Positions 54,745 to 62,758 of a DNA stretch of 64,000 nucleotides are shown piece after piece. The stretch is from Rivibacter sp049446155. Lineage in GTDB: Bacteria; Pseudomonadota; Gammaproteobacteria; Burkholderiales; Burkholderiaceae_C. The stretch is taken from the NCBI RefSeq assembly GCF_049446155.1, contig NZ_JBMSEE010000010.1:62001-126000 (forward strand), in the 5' to 3' direction. The notes beneath the pieces are model-generated. The model saw only the letters and a program-made list of their open reading frames with translations. It was not told the DNA's origin and did no database searches. A program made the position numbers and the translations under genes. Positions within the stretch are counted from its first letter, which is position 1; every line of letters begins with the position of its first letter.

Positions 54745-55557
54745 TCAGCGCACCGCTTCGGGGCCCAGGCGCACGCCGTGCCGCTCGAGACCGGCGCGCA
54801 GCGTCGCGTAGGCCGACGCGATCAACTCGCCCGGCCGGCCCTTGACGCCCAGCTCGATGTGACGGCCATGGACCGGATGGTCGACGCTCGGCAGGCTGAA
54901 GACCTTCACGCCAGGGTGCTGCGCCTCGACCTCGTTCATCAGCGGCGTCAGCGTCGCTTCCATCGCGCCGTAGACGATCACCGAGCGCTCCTCGCTGCGC
55001 GCGCTGCCGTGCAGCGCGCGATAGCGCTCGTCGAGCACCGCGGCGATCATCGGCCAGGCCATCACCGGAAAGCCCGGCACGAAGTGCACCGCACCGCCGG
55101 CCACCCCTTCGCAGCTGAAGCCGGGGATCTTGTTGTAGGGGTTCGCGATCAGCGTCGCGCCCTTGGGGAACACGCCCATGTTGAGCCGGTGGACGTTGTC
55201 GGCCCGGTCGGGCTCGTACGGCACGCCCTGCTCCATCGCGACGTCGCGCATGCGCTCGAGGATCAGCTCGCGCGCCTTCGGATGCAGTTCCAGCTCGACG
55301 CCCAGCGCCGCCGCGGCGCACTGGCGCGTGTGGTCGTCGGGCGTCGCGCCGATGCCGCCGCAACTGAACACCGCGTCGCCGCTGGCAAAGGCCTCGCGCA
55401 GCATCTGCGTGATGCGCTCGGGCTCGTCGCCGACATAGCGCGCCCACGAGAGCGCGAGGCCGCGCTCGCCGAGCAGTTCGATCACCTTGGCGAGGTGCTT
55501 GTCCTCACGCTTGCCCGAGAGGATCTCGTCGCCGACGATGATGAGTCCGAAGGCCAT
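54745..55557 (-). CDS. CinA N-terminal-like molybdopterin-binding domain protein
   Basis: This 270-residue protein of the CinA/MoaB-MogA fold is annotated in many genomes as competence/damage-inducible protein A. Blocks: GLIIVGDEILSGKREDKHL, FSCGGIGATPDDHTRQ and KIPGFSCEGVAGGAVHFVPGFPVMAWPM. It has only the molybdopterin-binding-type domain and lacks the C-terminal PncC nicotinamide-nucleotide amidase domain of full CinA. The actual substrate in stand-alone members is unclear, with ADP-ribose pyrophosphatase activity known for the related domain. It lies three bases downstream of the EI24 gene and its 3' end borders the glnA control region. Confidence 0.88.
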   Translation of the reverse strand: MAFGLIIVGDEILSGKREDKHLAKVIELLGERGLALSWARYVGDEPERITQMLREAFASGDAVFSCGGIGATPDDHTRQCAAAALGVELELHPKARELILERMRDVAMEQGVPYEPDRADNVHRLNMGVFPKGATLIANPYNKIPGFSCEGVAGGAVHFVPGFPVMAWPMIAAVLDERYRALHGSARSEERSVIVYGAMEATLTPLMNEVEAQHPGVKVFSLPSVDHPVHGRHIELGVKGRPGELIASAYATLRAGLERHGVRLGPEAVR

Positions 55558-55560
55558 GGC

Positions 55561-56412
55561 TCAAGGCTCCTGCAGCGCGCCGAACTGGCGCAGGTCTGGC
55601 GCGACGGGCGCCGGGTTCTCGGCGCGGCGGCGCGCGTCGAGCGCGGCCAGCGCGTAATGCGTGAACCACAGGCACGAGAACGCGAACACCAGCGTGTACA
55701 GCCACATCGACACGACGATCAGCAGCGGCGCGAGCACCAGCGCCATCGCGCTCACCGCCCACACCAGCGACGGCGCCGCGCCGAGAAAGCCGGTGACGAC
55801 GCCGATTGCCAGCAGCGGCCAGCGGTGCTCGCGCATCAATGCGCGGCGCTCGTCGCGCGAGGCATGCTCGGCCAGCGCGTCGAAGCTCATTACGCGATAA
55901 CTCAGCCAGCCCCAGATCAGCGGCGGCAGCACCAGCACCAGCGGCGGGATCAGCCACAGCGGCATGCTCGCCACCAGCAGCGCCACCGCCGCGATAGTGG
56001 ACACCAGCGACCACAGCACCGAACGCCAGGCCGGCTCGCCCTGGCGACGCTCGAGCGCCGGGAAACGCCGCTTGGCGACCAGCTCGACGATGGCCGGGCT
56101 CATCGCCACCGCCACCACCAGCAGCGAGGCGATCACCAGCAGCGGCGCGGCAATCGCGACCACGATCAACGGCGAGATCACCGCGCGAAAGCCGCTCGCG
56201 CCGACGCCGTCGAGCCAGGTCATCACCGTCTCGCCGAGCGACCAGCTGGAAAGCCACGTCGACACGCCGTCGACCGCCGGCTCCCAGAAGAACCAGCCCA
56301 GCGCCCAGGCCGCAACGCTGGTGATCAGCAACGGCAGCAGTGACAGCAGGATCACGCGCGGCAGCAGGCAATAGGCCACCGAGCGCCAGAAGGCGTCGAA
56401 CATCAGGTTCAT
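55561..56412 (-). CDS. EI24-domain membrane protein (CysZ-like)
   Basis: This 283-residue inner-membrane protein has about six long hydrophobic segments, for example LLPRVILLSLLPLLITSVAAW, PLIVVAIAAPLLVIASLLVV and LLIVVSMWLYTLVFAFSCLW. MSPAIVELVAKRRFP and LSYRVMSFDALAEHAS are typical of EI24/CysZ-type proteins. CysZ imports sulfate, but no sulfur genes are near, so the substrate is open. It follows directly on the fatty-acid hydroxylase gene, with its ATG at 56412 next to that gene's stop at 56413. Confidence 0.85.
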   Translation of the reverse strand: MNLMFDAFWRSVAYCLLPRVILLSLLPLLITSVAAWALGWFFWEPAVDGVSTWLSSWSLGETVMTWLDGVGASGFRAVISPLIVVAIAAPLLVIASLLVVAVAMSPAIVELVAKRRFPALERRQGEPAWRSVLWSLVSTIAAVALLVASMPLWLIPPLVLVLPPLIWGWLSYRVMSFDALAEHASRDERRALMREHRWPLLAIGVVTGFLGAAPSLVWAVSAMALVLAPLLIVVSMWLYTLVFAFSCLWFTHYALAALDARRRAENPAPVAPDLRQFGALQEP

Positions 56413-57396
56413 TCAGTCCCGTCCGAACAGGCGCACCAGGCCGAGCCACTGCTGCGACCAGAAGCCGCGGCCATAGTCGCGCGCGCGGCCAGCCGGCGGC
56501 GGCAGCTGGTCGCGGATGCCGGTGGCGTCGAAGCGCTCCAACTCGAAGTTGGCGGTGCGAAACAGCACGTCCCACCACGGGAACAGCACCGCGAAGTTGT
56601 GGCCGCCCAGCGTGCCTGCGCCCTTCGACTCGTGGCCGACGCCGATGCTGTGGTGCAGCCGGTGGAACCGCGGGCTCACCAGCAGCCGCTCGCCGATGCG
56701 TCCGAACGAGACGCGCAGGTTGGCGTGCTGGAAGCTCTCCAGCAGCTGCGTCACCGCGACGATGGCGACGAACTGCCCCGGCGCGACGCCGATCGCGCGC
56801 GCGACCAGCGCGATGATCGTGTCGCGCAGCAGGTCGTCGAGCAGGTGGTTGCGGTTGTCGGACCAGGCCGTCATCTGCCGCTGGCTGTGGTGCAGCGCAT
56901 GCAGCTGCCACCAGGCATCCACGCCATGCTGGCCGCGGTGGATCCAGTAATCGACGAAGTCGAACACCACCAGGTAGAGCGCGAACGCGAACCACGCGCT
57001 GTCGGTCACGCCGGGCCACCAGGGTGCCACCGCGGCGTCGAGCTGCCAGCCCGAGAAGCCGTAGATCGCGGCGCGACCGAACAGCGCGTCGGTCAGCGGC
57101 TCGATCGCGAAGAACACACCGAGGCGGAACAGCCCGAGCCGGTGGATCAGCGTGTAGACCACGTCGACGCGCACCGCGCGCCGGTCGCGCAGCGGCTCGA
57201 CCGGCCGCAGGCGCTGAAGCGGCGCGAAGACGAAGGCGATCACCGCGACCTGCAGCAGGCCCACGAGCAGCCAGCCGGTGGCGTCGAACGCGTCTTCGAG
57301 CAGGTTGGCCTGGCCCACGGCGAACAGCAGCGGCTGGACCGCGCCTTCGAACAGCGCCTGCTGCGCGCGCGCAAAGAGATCGATCAACCCGTCCAT
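56413..57396 (-). CDS. Fatty acid hydroxylase/sterol desaturase superfamily protein
   Basis: This 327-residue integral membrane di-iron enzyme has five or so hydrophobic segments and the eight-histidine signature in three clusters: DYWIHRGQHGVD, QLHALHHSQRQM and SPRFHRLHHSIGVG. All clusters look intact. The family hydroxylates or desaturates lipid chains or sterol-like compounds. The substrate is not known, but membrane lipid modification is likely. Its ATG overlaps the deacetylase stop by one base (TGATG), indicating coupling with the upstream gene. Confidence 0.9.
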   Translation of the reverse strand: MDGLIDLFARAQQALFEGAVQPLLFAVGQANLLEDAFDATGWLLVGLLQVAVIAFVFAPLQRLRPVEPLRDRRAVRVDVVYTLIHRLGLFRLGVFFAIEPLTDALFGRAAIYGFSGWQLDAAVAPWWPGVTDSAWFAFALYLVVFDFVDYWIHRGQHGVDAWWQLHALHHSQRQMTAWSDNRNHLLDDLLRDTIIALVARAIGVAPGQFVAIVAVTQLLESFQHANLRVSFGRIGERLLVSPRFHRLHHSIGVGHESKGAGTLGGHNFAVLFPWWDVLFRTANFELERFDATGIRDQLPPPAGRARDYGRGFWSQQWLGLVRLFGRD

Positions 57397-58181
57397 CAGT
57401 TCAGCGGATGCTTCGTGATCCAGTCACGGTACTGCGGATGCTCGGCCAGGGTGCGAAAGCAAAAGCCGCGCGCCTTCAGACCCTCGATCAGCGGCTCCAG
57501 TACCGCGGGCGCCCAGGGATCCTTGCGCGACCAGATGCCCAGGTGGGCGACGAGGATGTCGCCTTCGCGGATGTCGCGCAACGCGGTGTCCCGCAGGAGC
57601 CGGTTCGGGAAACGCTCGCTCGGCAGTTCGTCGCCGAGGAAACCCGCCGGTGCCCAGCCGACGTGCCGAAAGCCGCACTGCCGCGCGGCCTCGAGCAGCC
57701 TGGCCGAGGTGCGCCCGGCCGGCGCGCGAAACAAGGGCAGCATCGCCTGGCCCGTCGCCTCGGTGAACCAGCGCGCCGGACGGCGCAGCTGCTCGCAGTA
57801 GTCCGCGGCATCGAGCACCTGCGTTTGCCCCGCCTGCTCGCCGGCCGTCGGCCGGGCCTTCAGGCCGGCGGCAACGTCCGCCTGCCAGACCACATGGTCC
57901 CAGGTGTGCGAGCCGAAGGCATGGCCTTCGGCCGCGCGCGCCTTCCACCACGCGGCCCAGCGGGCATCGAGGCTCGAGCCGCCGTCCTGCGTCTTCTCGT
58001 TGGCGAGGAAGAACGTGACCTTCACATCGTGGCGCGCGAGCACGTCGGCCACCAAGTCGGCCACGCCCATGTGACCGGTGTCGAACGTGAGGTAGACCGG
58101 CCGCTCGCAGGCCGGCGCGGCCTGCACCGGCTGCCAGAGCGCCGCAGCCGCGGCCAGCGCGAACTCAACGGCGCGACGCAT
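57396..58181 (-). CDS. Polysaccharide deacetylase-family protein with altered metal site
   Basis: This 261-residue exported protein of the NodB-homology group has a signal peptide ending near AALWQPVQAAP. Motif 1 reads YLTFDTGHMG where TFDDGP is usual. The catalytic-base Asp is kept but the metal-binding Asp is Thr. Motif 2 is intact (GSHTWDH, two His four residues apart). Motif 3 is FRAPAGRTSARLL. It may be a divergent metal-dependent deacetylase or have lost activity. It overlaps the propeller gene upstream by 17 bp and the hydroxylase gene downstream by one base, forming a tight unit. Confidence 0.85.
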   Translation of the reverse strand: MRRAVEFALAAAAALWQPVQAAPACERPVYLTFDTGHMGVADLVADVLARHDVKVTFFLANEKTQDGGSSLDARWAAWWKARAAEGHAFGSHTWDHVVWQADVAAGLKARPTAGEQAGQTQVLDAADYCEQLRRPARWFTEATGQAMLPLFRAPAGRTSARLLEAARQCGFRHVGWAPAGFLGDELPSERFPNRLLRDTALRDIREGDILVAHLGIWSRKDPWAPAVLEPLIEGLKARGFCFRTLAEHPQYRDWITKHPLN

Positions 58182-59274
58182 GCTCCAGCGTCCACACGCC
58201 GTGCGGCGAACGGCCTACCGGCACCTGGCGCACGATCTGGCGCGTTGCCGGATCGATCACCGTGAGCCGGCGCGACCAGCGCGAGGTCACGAGGATCAGC
58301 TTCGCCTTGCTGGCCGGGTCGACCAGCACGTCGATGCAGTCGGGGCCGCCGGGCGCGGCGTACTGGTCCACGACGGCCAGCGTCTTCAGGTCGATGCGGC
58401 TGATCGTGTTGGCCACGCGGTTGCTGACCAGCACGTGCTGGCCATCGCCCCAGGCGCGAAACGCGTGCGCGCCGGCGCCGGTCTTGATGCGCTTGGTGAG
58501 CACCGGCGGGTTCTGCGTGACGTCCCAGGCCTCGACCACGTCTTCGCCGGTCATGCCGATCAGCAGCGTCTTGTCGTCGGGCGCGAGGTAGACGTCGGCC
58601 GGCATCTTGCCGACCGCCACCGTCCAGCGCGGCGCCTGCGTCGCGAGGTCGACGGCGATCAGCTGGTCGCTGTCTTGCAGCGAGGCATAGACGACGCTGC
58701 TCTTGCTGTCGATCGCCAGGTGGCTGGGCGTGCGTCCGGCCGGCACCTTCTTGACCAGCTCGAACTGGCCGCCGGCCTGCGCGGCCGAGCCCTGCCAGCG
58801 ATAGATCGCGAGGTGGTCGAGCCGGTTCGCCGCGGTCACCAGCCACTTCATGTCGGGCGAGAAGCGCAGGTGGTAGGGGTCGCCGATGTCGGCGATGGTG
58901 CGCAGCACGGCGCCGCTGCGCGGGTCGACCACCGTGATCGAGTCGCTCATCGCGTTGGCCACCAGCAGCGCGCGCTCGTCGGGCGTGAGGTAGAGGTGGT
59001 GCGGCTCCTTGCCGGTGGGCAGGCGACGCAGTTCGGTCCAGGTGGCCGGATCGATCACGCTGATGGTCGCGTCGAGCGAGTTCAGCACGAACACCGGCGA
59101 GCGCGCTGCGGCAGGGGCGCTGGCCGCGGCGCTCGCCGCCTGGCCGGGCTGCGCCTGCACGCTGGCGACCAGCAGGCTGCCGATCGACCCGACGGCCGCG
59201 CCCGCGGCGGCCCTCACGGCGGTCATCACCATCGTCCGCCGCGCGAGAGCCGATCCACTCCGCGGGCTCAACAT
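58165..59274 (-). CDS. YVTN-type beta-propeller protein, exported
   Basis: This 369-residue protein has an N-terminal signal (TMVMTAVRAAAGAAVGSIGSLLVASVQAQ). The rest is a seven-bladed beta-propeller of the YVTN/YncE type. Repeats such as ATISVIDPATWTELRRLPTG, DSITVVDPRSGAVLRTIADI, NTISRIDLKTLAVVDQYAAP and RRLTVIDPATRQIVRQVPVG alternate with PHHLYLTPDERALLVAN-like strands. It is probably periplasmic and a scaffold or binding protein. No catalytic residues are evident. The start at 59274 is uncertain, since a GTG or later ATG (MVMTAV) also gives a full signal. It opens the propeller-deacetylase-hydroxylase-EI24-CinA run. Confidence 0.85.
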   Translation of the reverse strand: MLSPRSGSALARRTMVMTAVRAAAGAAVGSIGSLLVASVQAQPGQAASAAASAPAAARSPVFVLNSLDATISVIDPATWTELRRLPTGKEPHHLYLTPDERALLVANAMSDSITVVDPRSGAVLRTIADIGDPYHLRFSPDMKWLVTAANRLDHLAIYRWQGSAAQAGGQFELVKKVPAGRTPSHLAIDSKSSVVYASLQDSDQLIAVDLATQAPRWTVAVGKMPADVYLAPDDKTLLIGMTGEDVVEAWDVTQNPPVLTKRIKTGAGAHAFRAWGDGQHVLVSNRVANTISRIDLKTLAVVDQYAAPGGPDCIDVLVDPASKAKLILVTSRWSRRLTVIDPATRQIVRQVPVGRSPHGVWTLEHASRR

Positions 59275-59351
59275 CGAACGCTTCAACACGTACCCCGACA
59301 ACGCAATCCGCCAGTGTACCGGGGCACTTTGCGGCGGCCTGACGGCCGGGC

Positions 59352-60128
59352 TCACATCTGCCGGAAGCGATGCAGGTAGCTGCGACTGACCGGCAAGGTC
59401 TCGCTGCGCCCCTTGATCTGCAGCTCGGCGGTGTCGTTGGCACCGCGCAGCACTTGCACGACGCGGTGCAGGTTGACGATCACCGAGCGGTGAATCTGCA
59501 CGAAGCGCTCGGGATCGAGTTCCTCGATCAGCTCGCGGATCGACTTGCGGATCAGCGCCTCGCCGCCTTCCCAGACCACCAGCGTGTACTTCTCGTCGGA
59601 GCGCAGGTAGAGCACCTGCTCGACCGGGATCAGCTTGATCGCCGGGCCCACCGACGCGCGGATCCACTGCAGCCAGGCCGTCGGGCGCGGGCCGTCGATG
59701 CGCGCGGCCAGGCGGCGCAGCACCGCGTCGAGCTGTTCGTCGTCGATGCCGGCGCCGGCGCTTTCGAGACGCTCCTTCAGGCGCGCCACCGTATCGGCCA
59801 GGCGCTGCGGCTCGAAGGGCTTGATCAGGTAGTCGATCGCGCCCTGCTCGAAGGCTTGCACCGCGTATTCGTCATAAGCCGTCACGAAGACGACCAGGGC
59901 CTTGCGGCCGATCGCGCGCGCCGCCTCGACGCCGTTGAGCCCCGGCATGCGGATGTCGAGGAACACCACCGCCGGCGCGCATTGGGCGGCCAGCTCCACC
60001 GCCTCGCGCCCGTTGCGCGCCTCGCCCAGCACCTCGAGCTCGGGCCACAGCTCGCCGAGCAGGCGCACCAGGCGCTCGCGCAGCAGCGGCTCGTCGTCGG
60101 CAACGATGGCAGTGGGACGGATCGGCAT
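59352..60128 (-). CDS. LytTR-type response regulator (AlgR-like)
   Basis: This 258-residue regulator has a receiver domain with phosphorylated Asp58 in VVFLDIRMPGLNGVEAA and Lys in DYLIKPFEPQRL. A C-terminal LytTR DNA-binding domain occupies about residues 150-257 (IKLIPVEQVLYLRSDEKYTLVV, RFVQIHRSVIVNLHRV). It follows the LytS/AlgZ-type kinase gene by 34 bp, so the two form a two-component system. AlgZ/AlgR systems control surface polysaccharide and motility in pseudomonads. The target set here is not visible. Confidence 0.93.
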   Translation of the reverse strand: MPIRPTAIVADDEPLLRERLVRLLGELWPELEVLGEARNGREAVELAAQCAPAVVFLDIRMPGLNGVEAARAIGRKALVVFVTAYDEYAVQAFEQGAIDYLIKPFEPQRLADTVARLKERLESAGAGIDDEQLDAVLRRLAARIDGPRPTAWLQWIRASVGPAIKLIPVEQVLYLRSDEKYTLVVWEGGEALIRKSIRELIEELDPERFVQIHRSVIVNLHRVVQVLRGANDTAELQIKGRSETLPVSRSYLHRFRQM

Positions 60129-60162
60129 CGCGCTCGGGATTGTGCAGTTCGGAACGCGCGGT

Positions 60163-61281
60163 TCAATCGGCGCGCGGCCCGGCTTCGGGCTCGAACACGA
60201 TCTCCGCGCGCAGGCCCCGCCCGCCGTCGGGCATGCCGAGCTCGAGCTTGGCCGACGCGCCGAAGTAGGCCGCGAGCCGCTCGCGCAGCTGCGACAGGCC
60301 GAAACCCGGCTGTGCGGTCTCGTCGAGCCCGACCCCGGAGTCCTGCACCCAGATCCGCACGCGCTCGCCCTCGGCGCGCGCGCCGACCTCGATGTGCCCG
60401 CCCGACTCCGACGGATCGATGCCGTGGCGCAGCGCGTTCTCGACCAGCGTCAGCAGGCCCATCGACGGAAAGCGCAGGCCGTGCAGCGGCGCCGGCACGT
60501 CGATCGCGTACTGCAGACGGTCCGGCATGCGCGAGGTCATCACCTCCAGGTAGGCGCGCACCAACGCCAACTCATTGCCCAGCGTCTCGTCGGCCGCGCG
60601 CAGCCGCGGCAGCGCGGCGCGCAGGTAGGCGATCAGGTTCTTGAGCACGGTCGCCGCGCGCGGCGAGCCGGCCTCGACCAGGGCCTGCACGTTGGCCAGC
60701 GTGTTGAACAGGAAATGCGGTTCGATCTGCGCCTGCATCAGCCGCAGCCGCGCGTCCAGCGCCTGGCGCTCCAGCGTCTCGCGCTCCAGCGCGAAGCGCA
60801 GCGCCTGCGCGCTGGCGCGCTCCTCGCGCTCGCGCACCAGCGCCGCGAGCGAGGCGATCAGGCCGACCACGAGGCTCAGGCCCAGCACCCAGACGAAGCC
60901 CATCATCCGGTGCCGGTTCTCGAGCACCGCGCCGAGCTGCCAGCCGACGTCCTGCAGCGACTCGACGACCGCGAAGATCGGCGCCATCGTCACCACCGCC
61001 AGCACCTGGGCCAGCCACGCCGGCAGCCAGGTCTGGCGCCAGTTGCCCGCCACGGTGTAGACCAGGGCCAGGCCCCAGGCGATCACGAGCGCGCGCAGCC
61101 ACAGGTCGACCAGCGAGTTGATGAAGATCGGCTTGATCACCACGGTGACCAGGCTGGCGATCAAGGCAACGACGATGAGCCGCCGCCAGCCGAAGCCGGC
61201 CAACCAGTCGCGCCAGGATCGCTGGGCGCGCGCAGCGTTCGCGTCGTCGTTGTCGGCGGAGGGCTGCACGAGGGGTTGCAT
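60163..61281 (-). CDS. LytS/AlgZ-type membrane sensor histidine kinase
   Basis: This 372-residue membrane kinase has four transmembrane segments in about residues 30-160 and a short coiled coil. The His_kinase domain has the phosphoacceptor His in MQAQIEPHFLFNTLANVQALV. The ATP-binding domain includes LLTLVENALRHGIDPSESGG and GVGLDETAQPGFGLSQLRERL. It has no recognisable periplasmic ligand domain. The start at 61281 (MQPLVQPS) has no strong ribosome site. It lies 34 bp upstream of the LytTR regulator and divergent from chrA, with a 136-bp gap. Confidence 0.92.
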   Translation of the reverse strand: MQPLVQPSADNDDANAARAQRSWRDWLAGFGWRRLIVVALIASLVTVVIKPIFINSLVDLWLRALVIAWGLALVYTVAGNWRQTWLPAWLAQVLAVVTMAPIFAVVESLQDVGWQLGAVLENRHRMMGFVWVLGLSLVVGLIASLAALVREREERASAQALRFALERETLERQALDARLRLMQAQIEPHFLFNTLANVQALVEAGSPRAATVLKNLIAYLRAALPRLRAADETLGNELALVRAYLEVMTSRMPDRLQYAIDVPAPLHGLRFPSMGLLTLVENALRHGIDPSESGGHIEVGARAEGERVRIWVQDSGVGLDETAQPGFGLSQLRERLAAYFGASAKLELGMPDGGRGLRAEIVFEPEAGPRAD

Positions 61282-61417
61282 GGGGAGCCACGATAGCCCC
61301 GCGCCGGCCCGCTCGCCAAGCCGCCGGGGCGAGCGGTGCGACGAAGCGCGGTTGCGGGGCCGCGAGTCGCGGCGCCGCAAAGCCGCGCGGGGCGGCCGAT
61401 GCTAGCCTCGCGGCCCG

Positions 61418-62758
61418 ATGACACCGCCCACCGAACGCCCGCCCGCCCCCAGCTTCGCCGAGGCGCTGCGCTTCTGGCTCAAGCTGGGCTTCATCAGCTT
61501 CGGCGGGCCGGCCGGGCAGATCGCGGTGATGCACCAGGAACTGGTCGAGCGCCGGCGCTGGATCTCGGAGCGGCGCTTCCTGCACGCGCTGAACTACTGC
61601 ATGGTCCTGCCCGGGCCCGAGGCGCAGCAGCTCGCCACCTACATCGGCTGGCTGCTGCACCGCAGCTGGGGCGGCATCGTCGCCGGCGGCTTGTTCGTGC
61701 TGCCGTCGCTGGCGATCCTGATCGCGCTGTCGTGGATCTACCTCGCCTTCGGCCACACGCCGCTGGTCGCGGGCCTGTTCTACGGCATCAAGCCGGCGGT
61801 CACGGCCATCGTGCTGCACGCCGCGCACCGCATCGGCTCGCGGGCCTTGCGCAACGCCTGGCTGTGGGCGATCGCCGCGGCGGCCTTCGTCGCGATCTTC
61901 GCGTTTGCCGTCCCCTTCCCGCTGATCGTGCTCGCGGCCGCGGTGCTCGGCGCAGTCGGCGCTCGCGTGGCGCCGCAGCGCTTCGCCGCCGGCGGCCATG
62001 CCGCCGCGCGGACCCGCCACGGCGTGGCGGTGATCGACGACGACACGCCGACGCCCGCCCACGCACGTCACCGCTGGCCGCGCTTTGCGCGCGTCGCCGC
62101 CGTCGGCCTGGCGCTGTGGGCCGCGCCGCTGGCGGCGCTGGCGGCCTGGCTGGGCTGGCACGGCACGCTGGCGCAGATGGGCTGGTTCTTCACCAAGGCG
62201 GCGTTGCTGACCTTCGGTGGCGCCTATGCGGTGCTGCCCTATGTCTACCAGGGCGCCGTGGACCACCACGGCTGGCTCGGCGCCGCGCAGATGATCGACG
62301 GCCTCGCGCTCGGCGAGACCACGCCCGGCCCGCTGATCATGGTGGTGGCCTTCGTCGGCTTCGTCGGCGGCTGGCAGCAGGCCGTGTTCGGGCCCGAGGC
62401 GCTGCCGGCGGCCGGCATCGTGGCGGCCTGCGTGGCGACCTGGTTCACCTTCCTGCCGTCGTTCGTGTTCATCCTGCTCGGCGGGCCGCTGGTCGAGTCG
62501 ACCCACCGCGACCTGCGCTTCACCGCGCCGCTGACGGCGATCACCGCCGCCGTGGTCGGCGTGATCCTGAACCTGGCGCTGTTCTTCGCGCTGCACGTGC
62601 TGTGGCCGCAGGGCCGCGACGGCGCGTTCGACCTCACCGCCGCGCTGATCGCCCTGGCGGCGGCACTGGCGCTGTTTCGGTTCAGGAGCGGCGTGATCGA
62701 GGTGCTGGCGGCGTGCGCCGTGCTCGGCCTGGCCGTGACGCTGTTCAGCGCCCCTTGA
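61418..62758 (+). CDS. chrA: Chromate transporter ChrA, long-chain type
   Basis: This 446-residue CHR-family transporter has the two homologous six-helix halves of long-chain ChrA. The N-half motif is KLGFISFGGPAGQIAVMHQELV with the following CMVLPGPEAQQLATYIGWLLH. The C-half has KAALLTFGGAYAVLPYVYQ and LALGETTPGPLIMVVAFVGFVGG. Long-chain ChrA proteins extrude chromate, giving resistance. No chrB regulator or superoxide dismutase gene is adjacent, so it may be constitutive or serve another anion. TAGCCT nine bases upstream could be the -10 box. The last 14 bases overlap the convergent gene. Confidence 0.93.
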   Translation: MTPPTERPPAPSFAEALRFWLKLGFISFGGPAGQIAVMHQELVERRRWISERRFLHALNYCMVLPGPEAQQLATYIGWLLHRSWGGIVAGGLFVLPSLAILIALSWIYLAFGHTPLVAGLFYGIKPAVTAIVLHAAHRIGSRALRNAWLWAIAAAAFVAIFAFAVPFPLIVLAAAVLGAVGARVAPQRFAAGGHAAARTRHGVAVIDDDTPTPAHARHRWPRFARVAAVGLALWAAPLAALAAWLGWHGTLAQMGWFFTKAALLTFGGAYAVLPYVYQGAVDHHGWLGAAQMIDGLALGETTPGPLIMVVAFVGFVGGWQQAVFGPEALPAAGIVAACVATWFTFLPSFVFILLGGPLVESTHRDLRFTAPLTAITAAVVGVILNLALFFALHVLWPQGRDGAFDLTAALIALAAALALFRFRSGVIEVLAACAVLGLAVTLFSAP

